Below, one piece after another: positions 1 to 11,500 of a stretch of DNA of 64,000 nt. The notes below the pieces were generated by a model. That model was not told the DNA's origin, did not search any database, and saw only the letters and a list, made by a program, of their open reading frames with translations. Position 1 is the stretch's first letter; each line of letters begins with the position of its first letter. The stretch is from Anastatus disparis (Eukaryota > Arthropoda > Insecta > Hymenoptera > Eupelmidae), in NCBI GenBank assembly GCA_017163975.1, contig JAFFSR010000300.1, positions 1,009,501-1,073,500 of the forward strand, in the 5' to 3' direction. A program made the translations under genes and the position numbers.

Positions 1-1
1 T

Positions 2-483
2 GAGTATGACCAATTAGCCGAAGTGCGTAATTCTATGCGGCAGAGAACAAATGAAAAGGTAGCAGACTACATACAAAGATATAATAACATAAATCGGCGT
101 ATACAAATTTCAATAGATAACTTAAATGACGATTTTAGAGACATGCATAGAAGTTATGAAAATAAAAACGCAATTTCAAAATTCATAAGAGGATTGTATC
201 CAGAAGGCTTAAGCTGAGCTGTTCAACAAAATCGACCACACACTTTACCCATCGCCTATCAACAAGATTTATACGAAGAAAAGCTCCGGAAAGAAGACGA
301 AGAACTTTGAGACAGAAGTCACAACAAGCATGATGAGAGATCTAGAAGAGATAAATATGAAAAATATCCGAGAGATAAAAGCCATTCTAGATATGACTCA
401 AGGAATCGCGAAAAACATTCGACACCCGATAAAAATTACACACGTGATAGAAGATTTTCGTATTTAAAAAACAAACATTTATA
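2..483 (+). pseudogene. Gypsy/errantivirus-like gag C-terminal fragment (broken)
   Basis: One reading frame continues from the window edge to about 483, with internal stops at 215-217 and 308-310. The readable part is highly charged and Arg/Lys/Glu-rich, with the downstream half dominated by R, D, K and S. That fits the capsid C-terminus and basic tail of a Ty3/Gypsy Gag that packages its own RNA. The frame is followed almost at once by RT sequence in the same orientation, so the protease region expected between Gag and RT is missing or deleted. Both internal stops are TGA codons that fit a single C-to-T change. The 5' part of gag and the 5' LTR lie outside the window. The family call rests mainly on position; the protein itself is not diagnostic. 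Confidence 0.6.
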
Positions 484-486
484 ACA

Positions 487-1335
487 GATAAGTATCATCG
501 TAACAAACTTATTATAGACAATACGCGTACATCACATTTACCGAGAGAACAGGCATTAGCAATACAAATATTAGTTAAAGAATATAATGATATCTTTCAA
601 CTAGAAGGAGATAATGCACCATCACTTAAGAATATGTATCACCGTATAGACTTAACAATAAATCAACCAGTTGATTTAAAATTATATCGACACCCATTAC
701 TGTTACATAATAAAATAGACAAGCGAATAGAAAAATTTAAAAACGAAGGTATTATAACAAAGTCGAATTCGCCTTTCGTATCACATGTTTGATGTGTTCC
801 AAAGAAAATGGATGCTTCAGGAATACAAAAATATAGAGTCGTAATAGACTTCAGAAAATTAAATGAATACACACTCCAAGACAACTACCCATTGCCGTCA
901 ATAAATGAGATCCTTGATCAGTTGGGAGGTATAAGATACTTTTCTGCATTTGACTTAGCTTCAGGTTTTTATCAAGTACCGGTTTTACCAGAACACAGAG
1001 AGCGCACTGCATTTTCTACTCATAAAGGACATTGGGGATTTAAACAAATGCCAATGGGCCTTAAAAAAGCACCTACTACATTTCAAAGGATAATAAATTC
1101 AAAATTACAAGGATTAATAGGCACTATATGTTTCGTATATTTAGATGACATTATAGTATACTCAAAAACCTTTGAAGAACATTTAAAGAACTTACAGATA
1201 TTATTTGATTGACTTAGAATTGCAGGCTTAAAACTGCAACCCGATAAATGCGAATATGTATAACCAGAACTTGAATATTTAGGACATCTCATCACAGAGA
1301 AAGGAGTATATCCTAACCCAAATAATTAGAATGTA
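487..1335 (+). pseudogene. pol: Ty3/Gypsy reverse transcriptase domain (broken)
   Basis: This region encodes the RNA-dependent DNA polymerase of an LTR retrotransposon. The longest intact piece (808-1212) contains, in order, the VIDFRKLN block, FSAFDLASGFYQVP, the FKQMPMGLKKAP block and the catalytic YLDD box at about residues 112-115 of that piece. This order is canonical for Gypsy-type RT. Upstream sequence in the same frame (about 487-790) reads as the fingers region. The frame is broken by stops at 790-792, 1210-1212 and about 1261-1263. It then becomes unreadable near 1325, where a frame change joins it to the RNase H segment. It cannot be expressed as one protein. The RT type is confident; the errantivirus assignment depends on the downstream env gene. 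Confidence 0.9.
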
Positions 1336-1359
1336 TAAGAAATTATAAACAACCTTCCA

Positions 1360-1945
1360 ATCAGAAGAAAATCAGACAATTTCTAGGATTATGTGCATAT
1401 TATAGAAAATTTATTAAAAATTACGGTAAAATCACAGCACCTCTTAACAAATTAATGAGTAAAAATGTCACTTTTAGCTTAAATGATAAATGCAATAAGG
1501 CTTTTGAAATATTAAAGAAGAAATTAATATCATCGGCTATATTAAAATATCCTAATTTGGAAGAATTGTTCATACTAACAACAGATGCAAGTAACGAAGG
1601 ACTCGATGCAATTCTTAGTAAAGGTGATTACAAGAAAGGAAAAGATTTACCATGCGCCTATGCTTCAAGAACACTCAATCAAGCTGAAAAGAATTGTTCA
1701 ACCACCGAAAAGGAATTATTAGCAGCAGTATGGGCAATGCGATATTTTAGACATTTTTTATATGAAAAACTCTTTATTTTAATAACAGATCATACACCAT
1801 TAGCAGGTCTTATAAAATCAAAATCACCAGAAATTGGATCTAGAATTTTCAAACTTTTGTTGAAAATCACAGACTTCCAACCTATAGTGGAATATAAAAA
1901 GGACGAATTGAACACTAATGCCGATGCTCTTAGCCGAGCATTTGT
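1360..1945 (+). pseudogene. pol: Ty3/Gypsy connection and RNase H domain
   Basis: After the frame change the RT thumb continues (IRQFLGLCAYYRKFI, about 1370-1415) and leads into RNase H, which removes the RNA strand during reverse transcription. Visible catalytic motifs are TDAS (about 1580), the CSTTEKELLA segment with its Glu, and ITDHTPL (about 1785-1800). This is the D-E-D arrangement typical of Gypsy RNase H. The long frame 1455-2732 joins RNase H directly to the integrase N-terminus, so this stretch is the best preserved part of the element. The ATG at 1455 is not a biological start; translation would have come from a gag-pol precursor. Confidence 0.88.
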
Positions 1946-2429
1946 TGCAAAAAGAGAAAATCCACGAATAAAGTACGTTAATGCTATAGAGGGTGATATA
2001 ATATATAACAATACTGATAATCAAGACATGAAACAAGTTTCAAAGGAAATACTGTCTAAATACACAGAGGGACAAATATTGGAACTCAGAAGTTTTAACA
2101 GAAAGAAATTCTTCGATGCTACAGACCATTTAAAAACTATAGCAGCCAAAAGAGGTATAAAGGAGATAACACTTGTATACTTTCGGACAGAAAAGGAACC
2201 TAAATATGGAGAGATGGAAATAAAACAGACATGTAAAGGAGACATTATACTAACTCCATATGAAGGATTAATACGATCACCAATAAATTATTTACGTAGT
2301 CATTACCGTAATTATAAAGGAGAAATTATAGAATTAAGAAATTTTGACGACGCTTCGGCTCAAGATTTATTATCAAAACTTGCTCATTTTCCAAGAAGAA
2401 TACGAATTAAGAGTCTAGCACAGACTCAT

Positions 2430-3290
2430 GTGGATTGTGAAAAGACTACAAAAACATTAATAGCAAAAGCCCATAGGGAAGCTCATTGGGCTTATGATAA
2501 AACTATGTTCCAGCTGCGTAAATATTGTTGGAAAACAAAAGCAGAAGAGGTTAGAAATTGGATCGACACCTGCAAATATTGCGCAAAAAGAAATTTTAAC
2601 AACAGATTTAAGGCTCCAGGCACTATCATAAACGCGCCTAAAGAAATCAACGAATTATGGTATATAGATCATGCTGAAGAAAAAAAGAATAAAATTACTT
2701 TTCATTATAGAAGCGCTTTCACGATATGCTAAAGTTTATCAATTGAAAAATCTAGATTAAACTACGCAATCTATGGAAGATTTAATGAGTAAATGGGGAA
2801 TACCAAAGAAAATAATAAGTGACAACGCAGCTACGTTTACATCAAGGGCATTTCAAAATTTATTAGAAAAACATAAAATAGAATATATACTAACAACTTC
2901 ATTACATACACAATCAAACGGTTTAGTAGAAAGGCTTATAGGGACCTTAAAGAAAAGAATAATTAGAGCAGACCCAAACAATAAAAGCTTTTACCCAATC
3001 ATTACTGCTTATAATAGAACAATACCATCTACTACAAAATATATACCTTATGAATTATCCCTTGGACGAATCTTACCTAAAGAAAATTGGAACCATGACA
3101 AGTCAAATTCACTAAATAAATGACTGGAAGAAAATACAAAGGAAGGAAAAGAAGCAAGAGAAAATATACAAAGATAAAAAGAAATGAATAAAAACACAGT
3201 AGATAACAGACAAACTTCAAGAATCAACCCACAACCAGGAGATAGGGTAAATTTTAGAACATCTCGCGGCAAGCAACAATTCTCACAGTC
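2430..3290 (+). pseudogene. pol: Ty3/Gypsy integrase (broken)
   Basis: This integrase would insert element cDNA into the genome. The zinc-binding HHCC region is seen as two His in the AHREAHWAYD segment and the CKYC pair about 30 residues later (2470-2590). The core begins around WYIDHAEE (about 2660). A frame change follows near 2695-2700. The second and third acidic residues are in the next frame: SDNA (about 2820) and the VERLIGTLKKR block (about 2930-2960). A C-terminal segment with PGDRVNFRTSRGK (about 3235-3275) is still in frame beyond a TGA at 3121-3123 and a TAA near 3175. The D,D-35-E layout and the order RT-RNase H-IN support Gypsy rather than Copia. Confidence 0.87.
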
Positions 3291-3373
3291 AATAATGAAA
3301 GACATACCGTCCAGCTTTTATTTAAAACTAAAATTCTCAGGCGACATTTTAATGAGATCACGCTTATCTCGAA

Positions 3374-3390
3374 TCCCTTTTTTGTTACAG
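3374..3390 (+). promoter_or_regulatory. Candidate 3' splice site just before env
   Basis: A pyrimidine run ending in ttacag lies immediately upstream of the env ATG at 3391. In errantiviruses env is made from a spliced subgenomic RNA, so an acceptor here would place the env start at the beginning of the second exon. The matching donor would lie upstream, probably outside the window. The match is seen directly; splicing is inferred. Confidence 0.45.
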
Positions 3391-5239
3391 ATGAAGGCGA
3401 TAATCATATTAACAGTCATGTTGATTGATACATTTTATCACTGCAAAGCAGACACAGAAATTACACCAGCTAATATACCAGTATTACAGAAAAATTACGG
3501 AACTGCTTATGTGTTCAAAGATACTTGGACTATTATTAACTACATAACTCTTACATCCCTTGTACAAAATAAAATAGACATGCAAAACAGATTAATAAGA
3601 ATCAAAGAAGTATGTAATAATGTTCACTGTACTACAAAAGGTTTCATAATGCATCAAGAAAAACGTCTAAATGAACTATGCGCAAGATTATCTTTATTTT
3701 TACATTCAGAGCGCAACAGAAAGAAAAGAGGATTATTCAACTTTGTAGGAACAGCCAGCAAATTCTTATTTGGTATCTTCAACTCTGATGATGCCGATTC
3801 TATAAATTAAGAGATATACAAGCTATATAAACATACAGAAGAATCGCTAGTAGCAATTACAAATCAAACATTGTATATGAAAGAGACCTTCGATTCATTT
3901 ACAAAAGAATTCTATATATTTAAAGAAAGTAAAGATAAATTAATAAACTGGAGTCTTGGAATATCAACAATGCTTAACAATTATCAAAGCAATCAAATTG
4001 TATTACTTAGTCTGCAAGAAATTGATGCATCGCTAGAGGAGTATGAGGCTTATATAACAGACCTATTCAATTCTATAAATATAACGAGAAATGGAATATT
4101 ATCACCTGCATTATTAAAACCTGAAATTTTAATAAATGGTCTACAAAGTTTATATAAAAAATAGCAATACGATGATATGTTAATAACACCGACAATGAAA
4201 AATTATTTTCCAATATTACAAGTTATGACGTTTACATCATACAATAAGACAGACGGACTCGTAATAGTTACTTAATATCGCATTATCTACAATGATCCGT
4301 ACAAATTCCTTAAATTCGAACCTTTACCTATCGAAAGTCGGTTTGGGAACACGGCAATATTAAACATAACCATCAATATGTACTAACAACCTATGACATA
4401 TCAAAATATACGACCTTATCGAGTATAAATGATTGTAATCAACTTAGCAATGCAAAAATATGTAAACTACAAATTTCACCTAAGCTAATAGACTCATTAT
4501 CTGCCTGCGATAGAATATTATTAAATGACACGAGGAAATGTAAAGAACATTATTCCTCTTTAACTCATGATTTTGTAAAGCCTATAGAAAATGATAAATT
4601 TCATATTGTACCTATAAAAGAAATGTTATTCAGCGTATTTTGTAAAAATTATATAAAAGATATAACGATATCACAAGCTAGTATTGTAAAGCTTGATGAT
4701 GAATGTTTTATATTAAATACAGCATATTATTTACATACTTCACATGACTCTACTACATACACAACCACACTTTTAAACTTAACACTTAATAAACTATATG
4801 AGGATAATTTGAAAATAACTCTTCCTTTATTGGCGTTTTCAGAACATGACCTCGGTAGTCTAAGAAGTCATGCTTACAACCTAGAACAGATACAAAAAAA
4901 ATTGAAAGACTAACATTACAAAGACAAAATCATTCTTTTATTCCAACTGCAATAGATTATCTTCATTATTTGGGATACGTAGCTCTCTCTATGATTGCTG
5001 CCTTTATCGGGTATAAGTTAAACATACACAAAGTAATAATAATAATCAGTTTTTATCTTTGGGCAAGATTAAATAATTTTTGCTGTTGTTACACTAAACG
5101 ACTCGAACCTACAGTAATTTACAACCATTGTGCCAACATTACCACCGCTGCAAATGTTTCCTTAATACAACCTTCAGCATCCTCTTCTTATACACCCAAA
5201 ACTCACCTGATTCCTCCATCATTTGACAATGACCTGTAA
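3391..5239 (+). pseudogene. env: Errantivirus env-like (baculovirus F-like) glycoprotein remnant
   Basis: The frame opens with a hydrophobic signal-peptide-like N-terminus (ATG 3391). About 110 codons on there is a furin-like basic site RNRKKR (3712-3729), directly followed by a glycine/phenylalanine-rich segment starting GLFNFVG. This arrangement matches the cleavage site and fusion peptide of F-type Env proteins of insect errantiviruses. The frame is stopped at 3808-3810 and again at 4162-4164. Later portions lie in other frames (4623-4913 and 4970-5239). The last piece carries a long hydrophobic stretch (about 4970-5075) consistent with a membrane anchor, followed by a short tail. In such elements this gene gives membrane fusion ability. 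This copy has several stops and frame changes and is clearly dead. Confidence 0.8.
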
Positions 5240-5258
5240 TTTTTTCGGGAAGAAAAAT

Positions 5259-5272
5259 TTTAAGAAAGGGCG
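5259..5272 (+). other. Polypurine tract
   Basis: A purine-rich run (ttaagaaagggcg) abuts the TG that opens the LTR. It is in the expected place for plus-strand priming. Confidence 0.6.
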
Positions 5273-5677
5273 TGTAAACAAAGACAAACATTCATAGCAC
5301 ATTCATACTTATATTTATCTTGCACATTATACTCAAGAGTGATTAAACTCCGTACGCATCATATGTCAAGTCTTTTACCTCGACACTGCGATAGCAAACA
5401 ATAACGTTATAAATTCGCAAGAATGCGACGCATTAGAGGCCATCGAACTCTAAACTGCATCACATGCAAAATTCAATCAATCTTTTCCCCGAAATTATAA
5501 AAGTATCAATAATATCATACATATGAAAGAATGCAACTGTCTTTGACCATAGTATAAAAACCAAAGAGTCTTTAGCTCGCAAGCTTAATTTCATACTTAC
5601 CGTCTAAGACTACGCTTCGCCTAAAATCATTGTACTATAGGTTAAGAAGGAGAAATAAAGATAAGTTCAATTCAACA
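5273..5677 (+). mobile_element. 3' LTR of the Gypsy/errantivirus-like element
   Basis: The segment starts TGTAAACA right after the polypurine tract and ends TTCAACA, giving TG...CA termini and a length of 405 bp. It contains a TATA-like TATAAAAA at 5553-5560 and an AATAAA polyadenylation signal at 5654-5659, about 20 bp before the end. The partner 5' LTR is outside the window, so the exact ends and the target duplication cannot be checked. Confidence 0.65.
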
Positions 5678-5678
5678 C

Positions 5679-5725
5679 GTATATATATATATATATATAT
5701 ATAAATATATATACATATATATATA
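5679..5725. repeat. (TA)n microsatellite
   Basis: Uninterrupted and slightly imperfect TA repeats follow the LTR directly. The next 170 bp (5726-5899) are AT-rich with nothing recognisable. Confidence 0.9.
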
Positions 5726-5899
5726 CTCTTTTATTCTTAGATACCTATCCTAAAAAACCAATGTCCTAAATTACAAAAATAAGTTACGATAAGAATTGAA
5801 ATTCATAAAAATAATAAATCAAGTTTATTAAATAAATTTTAATAATTTAAACTATACAAATTAATAAATTCAGTTCCAACGGTTAACGTATATCTTTGG

Positions 5900-6674
5900 G
5901 TGTACGTGTGTAAGTGTGAATGTGTACGTATGTATCTGTATGTGTGTATGTGTGGATGTATAAGTACGTGCGTGTATGTGTGTATCTAACTGTGTAAAAA
6001 TATATGTGCATATGTGAGCGTGTGCATGTGTATGTGTGCATGTGTATCCGTGTGGATGTATAAGTACGTGCGTGTATGTGTGTATCTAACTGTGTAAAAA
6101 TATATGTGCATATGTGAGCGTGTGCATGTGTATGTGTGCATGTGTATCTGTGTACCTGGCTGTGTTGAAGTGTTTGTATTTATGTAAATGTATTGCAATG
6201 TATGTGTGCATGTGTCTGTGTGTATATGTATATCTGTATGTGTATGTGTGAATATGTATGTGTGTATATGTATGTGTGTATGTGTATGTCTGTATGCGTA
6301 TGTGACGATGTGTTTTTGTATGTGTGTGTTTGCGCATGTGTGTATATGTGCATGTGCGTATGTGCATGTGTGTATATGTGCATGTGTGTATATGTGCATG
6401 TGTGTATATGTGCATGTGTGTATGCGCATGTGTGTATATGTGCATGTGAATGTGTGCATGTGTAAGTGTATCTGTATGTGTGTATGTGTATGTGTAGGTA
6501 AATGTGCATCCGTGAATGTGTATGTGCGTATTTGTGTATGTGTATGTGTGTATTTGTGTATGGTTACACGTGCTTGTGTGTGTATGCGTATGTATGTATG
6601 AATGTATGTGCATATGTGTATTTGTGTATGTGTGTATATGTGTATGCGTATATATCTGTGTATATATGTATGTG
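5900..6674. repeat. TG/TA alternating low-complexity tract, first block
   Basis: The plus strand is almost entirely TGTATGTG-like and TGTGCATG-like words, alternating purine and pyrimidine. Open frames exist on both strands (plus strand rich in Cys/Val/Tyr/Met, minus strand rich in His/Thr/Tyr/Ile) because the word set rarely makes stops. They are not genes. Confidence 0.95.
5951..6150. repeat. Exact-period 100-bp tandem duplication inside the TG tract
   Basis: A unit beginning tgtggatgtataagtacgtg starts at 5951 and again at 6051 and stays nearly identical through both copies. They differ near the end (tatccg versus tatctg). It includes a non-TG segment (ctaactgtgtaaaaatat) that makes the duplication unmistakable. 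Confidence 0.9.
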
Positions 6675-7221
6675 TTGTGAGATAACACATTCATACATTA
6701 TGTGCATAATGTAATAAGAGCGAGGTGGGGTAAAATAAAAGCACTGAACGCGCTCTTATACTCGCGCATGGCTACGCCCATCGAAAGCACACATACAGGT
6801 ATAATCAGTCAAAGCGAGATTCGATGATATAAAATTAATATGTATTACAGCATTGACACAACGTACGACTACGAGAAGTGGGAGCGAGTCGATGCTGTGT
6901 GGGTTAGGGATAGCGGCGAATCGAACATCGGCGGCTCGAATGCGAGGTGTCCCGATGAAAAGGAAATTGTAGAGAGTTCACTCTCATCGCTCTTCTAGTA
7001 CAATAAACAGTTGAAATTTAAATACTTGTTGAATTGAGTATTATTCGTTAAGAGTAGACTTGCGACGGCGAAGCAATCGAGTTAACCCTTGATTGCAAAC
7101 CCGTGTCTATTCTTAACTGTTTTCGTCATATCGGTGTAGTGTAACTTGTGGAAATTATTAATAGAATGCTTACAGAGGTAATAGAGTTCTTCTTACCTAT
7201 TACTTCTGCAAGTTACAACCA
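6673..7221 (+). mobile_element. Possible solo LTR (Copia-like termini)
   Basis: Where the first TG tract stops, a non-repetitive and more GC-rich block begins TGTTGTGAGATAACA and can be ended at ...GCAAGTTACAACCA. TGTTG...TTACAAC(C)A ends resemble Copia-type LTRs. An AATAAA lies near 7001. No coding sequence or second LTR is present, and the TG context prevents a convincing target-duplication call. An alternative is that the whole 6673-8500 interruption is one larger inserted element ending ...AATCTTACA, with the MITE at 7528 nested in it. Confidence 0.3.
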
Positions 7222-7527
7222 TAGTTTGTGTGAAGTTAAGTGGTGAGAGGCATTTAACCAATTCTTTATATTTTCCTATCCTTTTACCTGTCATCTAGAG
7301 CAAAGATCCCGAAGCAGTTAGGCATGGCGTCCTAGCTGCAAACGGATTATCTCTCAATCCTCTACACAAATGAACATAACAGATCCACTTTACATCACAC
7401 TTAAGCATTGCGCGTGGTTGTAGCCGCGTGATCAAGTAATTGGCTTAGCCAAATACAGCACTTTTGATATATTAGATTAATCTAAATAAAAATAATATCA
7501 AGTACTTTTGCACCTGTGTAAGGGACG
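7222..7527. other. No recognisable gene
   Basis: This stretch has moderate GC with no open frame or clear repeat. It may belong to the same inserted block as the LTR-like sequence to its left. Confidence 0.5.
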
Positions 7528-7916
7528 TTAAGAGGAGGTCGAGTATATCTGTCCTTTTCTAATCAAAGAATTGATTTTTTCACAAAAATTAATAATTGTA
7601 GCAAAAAATAAGAAGAAAGCCCCATCTCGTATAATAAAAAGCAAGATTCTCTTTTATGAGGAAAAATTATTTTTATTGCTTCGTTTTTAAGAAAACCTTG
7701 AAAAACTGAATTGTTCATCCTAACCTCTATTTTTTAAGTTTTTCAAGGTTTTCTTAAAAACGAAGCGATAAAAATAATTTTTCCTCATCAAAGAAAATCT
7801 TACTTTTTATTATACGAGATGGGGCTATCTCCTTATTTTTTGCTACAATTATTAGATTTTGCAGAAAAATTAATTCTTCAATTAGAAAAGGACAGAAATA
7901 TACGACCTGCTCTTAA
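7528..7916. mobile_element. 389-bp palindromic MITE with TTAA ends (copy A)
   Basis: The ends are TTAAGAGGAGGTCG and CGACCTGCTCTTAA. The two halves are long imperfect inverted repeats (for example, the cccatctcgtataataaaaag segment near 7620 is mirrored near 7800-7823), with a loop around 7710-7735. TTAA occurs at both borders, as for a TTAA target duplication. The outer ~35 bp match the ends of the elements at 45482 and 58009. TTAA targeting is known for the piggyBac and Kolobok superfamilies. The G/A-rich terminus is unlike typical piggyBac CCY ends. Confidence 0.8.
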
Positions 7917-8500
7917 TGGCGTTATTTTAATAAAAGAAAGAAGCGTCATTATTTCCCGCAAAGCAATAATTAACTGTGGTAGTCTCAATGCATAAATCAT
8001 AGCATTGAGCACGCCAAAAGTTATAACAAATGCTTAACTTAAAATCAAATAAACATTTTTAAATTTATCCTAATTTGAAATTAATAATAAGTATTTGGCC
8101 AGGTCAATTAGATGATGTTATTATTTGAAAAGCCAGGGAAATCTATTATAATTCATATTAAAAGGTCGGAATTCGTAAGATAGAAGGAGAAAGAAACAAG
8201 GGGGTACCCTTGTTTTTGTTGAACCCAACGCTTATAGCGTGAATCGCTTGATCTCGCTTCACCTCTAGAATTTAACACATACCGTTTGTTAAAATGAGTT
8301 TGTAAAATCGACTTAAATTCGGTAACATTATATATCATTTAATCGAACGTATAAAACTTTCACTTTCCTTTGTTTATAGATACGCGGTTAAATGAAAACA
8401 CAAGCTTCTCTTAGTCTATGTATTATCTAATTAGAAATTTTATTAGTTTCCATTAATCATCATAAGATAAAATTTTTAATTAAACTATGAGAATCTTACA
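7917..8500. other. AT-rich non-coding stretch
   Basis: No convincing gene is seen. A 61-codon minus-strand frame at 8153-8338 has no recognisable domain. Confidence 0.5.
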
Positions 8501-11500
8501 GTGTGTATGTGTATGTGTGAAAATGTAAGCTTGTATTTGTATGTGTATGTGTGAATATGCATGCTTGTATCTGTATGTACATGCGTTTGTTTTCGTGTGT
8601 ATTAGTACGTGTATATGCGTATGCGTGTATGTGTGTTTGAATGTGTGTACGTGTATATAGGTACACGTGTTTGTTGATGTGCGAATGTATTAATGCTTAT
8701 GAGTATATAAGCGCATGTGTATGTGTGCATGTGTATGTGTATTTGTATGTGTATATGTTTGTGTGTGTATGTGTATTTATGCATGTGCATATGTGTATAT
8801 GTGTATGTGTGTACATAATTATCTGTCTATGTATGTGTGTATGTGCGTATGTGTGTATGCGTACAGTGTATGTAAAAATGTGCATGAGTGTATGAGTATG
8901 TGCGTATGTGTTTATGTGCATATATTTATTTGTATGTTGTATGTGTATGTGTGTAAGTGTATGTGTATGTGTCTATGCGTATTTGTATGTGTGTATGTTC
9001 ATGTGGGTGTGTTTGCGCTTGTGTACAAGTGTATGTGTGTGTGTGTATGTCTGTATGTGTATGTGTGTATGTGACTATCTGTTATTGTACGTGTGTATGC
9101 GCATGTGTTTCTATAAGCATGTGTATGTGTGCATGTATAAGTGTATTTGTATGTGTGCATGTGTAAGTGTATTTGTATGTGTATGTGCGTATAGGTAAAT
9201 GTACATCCGTAAATATGTATGTGTGTATTTGTGTATGGTTACATGTGTATCTGTGAGTGTATGTGTATGCGTATGTGTGTATGTGTATGTATATATGTGC
9301 ATATGCGTATTTGTGTATGTGTGCTTATGTGTATGTGTGTGTATATGTGTATCTGTGTGTATGTGTATGTGTGTGTATGTGTGTATGTGTATGTATGCAT
9401 GTGCATATGTGTATGGGTGTATGTGTGTATATGATTATGTGTCTATGTATGCGTGTATGTGTATAGGTGTATGTGTATGTGTGTATGTGTACAGTGTATG
9501 TATGAGTGTGCATGCGTGTATGTGTATGTGCGTATGTGTGCATGTGCATATATGTATTTGTATGTGTATATTTGTGTGTATGTGTATGTGTGTATGTTTA
9601 TGTGTGTGTGTGTGTGTGTGTGTGTTTGTGCTTGTGTACATGTGTATGTGCGTGCGTGTGTATGTGTATGTCTGTATGTGTATGTGTGTATGTGTATGTG
9701 TGTCTATGTATGTGTGTATGTGTATGTCTGTATGCATATGTGACTATGTGTTATCGCATGTGTGTATACGTGCATGTGTTATGTGTGCATGTGTAAGTGT
9801 ATCTGTATGTGTATGTGTGTATAGGTGAATGTTCATCCGTAAATTTGTGTGTGTGTATTTGTGTATTGTTACATGTGTATGTGTGTATGTATGTGTATGC
9901 GTATGTGTGTACGTGTACGTATATATGTGGATATGTGCATTTGTGTATGTGTGTATATGTGTGTGTATATGTTTGTGTATATGTGTATGTGTGAATGTGT
10001 ATGTGTGTATGTATATGTCTGCATGTGTATGGGTGTATGTGTATGTGTTGATGTGTATGCTGCTATTGGTATTTCTATGTAGATGTGTTTGTGTTAGTGT
10101 GTATGTGTATGTGTATATGTGTATGTGCATATGTGTATGTGTGTATTTGTGTATGTGTACATGTGTATGTGTGTATATGTATGTGCGTATACGTATGTGT
10201 GTATGTGTGTTTGTATGTATGTACGTGTATATGAGTACATTTGTTTGTGAATAGTTAACGTATGTATGTGTTTGAGTGTATAAGAGCATGTGTATGTGTA
10301 CATGTGTATCGGTATGTGTGTATGTGTTTTTAGATGTGTGTACGTTACATAGGTACATGTGTTTGTGTATGTGTAAATTTTTGTATGTGTCCATAGAAGC
10401 GTTTGTATATGTGTATAAGTATGTGTATTAGTGTGTGTGTATGTGTGTATGTTAATGCGTATATTTGCATGCGTTAATGTGTGTATTCGTATGTGTATCT
10501 ATATGCGTGTATGTGTATGATTGTGCATGCATATGTGCGTGTGCATGTGTGTATGTTTATCTGAGTATGCTTATGTGTATATGTATTTATGTGCATGTGT
10601 ATGTGTGTATGTTTATGTGTGCGTGTATATGTATGTGTGTATGAGTTCGTGTTTTTGTTGCATATGTGCGTGTGCATGTGTGTATGTTTATCTGAGTATG
10701 CTTATGTGTATATGTATTTATGTGCATGTGTATGTGTGTATGTTTATGTGTGCGTGTATATGTATGTGTGTATGAGTTCGTGTTTTTGTGTATGTATGTA
10801 TGAGTACATGTGTATGTGTATATGTATAAGTATATCTGTACCTGTATGTGTATGTGTGTATGTATGTGTGTATGAGTATGTTTGTATTATTTCATATGTG
10901 TCTTGTATATGGGTACATGTGTTTATGTATGTGTACAATTGTATAAGAGCATGTGTATGTGTGCATGTGTACGTGTATGTGCGTATGTGTATATGGGTAC
11001 ATATGCTTGAGTTTGTGTACGTGTGTGTAAGGGCATGTGTATGTGTGCATGTGTATGTGTATCTGTGTATGTATGTATGTATGTGTATATTCGTATGTTT
11101 AGATCTGCATGCGCGTATATGTATGTGTGTACGTTTGCATGTGTATGTGTGTACATGTTTGTGTGTATGTGTAAATGTGTATTCTTCTATGTGTATGTCT
11201 GTATGTTTGTATGTGTAGGTGTGTATGTATATAAGTGTCTGTGTATGTGTACGTGTGTATGTGTATGTGTGTATGTGTGCATGTGTATGTGCATGTGTAC
11301 GTGCATGTGTATGTGCGCATGTGTATTTGTGCATGATTATGTGTACGTGTGTATGTGTATGTATGCATGGTTATGTGTATGTGTGTATGTGGTCGTGTGT
11401 ATGTGTATGTGTAAAGGTGTATGTCTTCCTGTGTATGTGCGTATGGGTGTTTGTGTACGTGTGTGTCCTTGTATCGTGGTGTATCTGTGCATGTGTATGT

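Noticed and set aside
8153..8338. 61-codon minus-strand frame
   Set aside because: No domain, start context or neighbour supports it.
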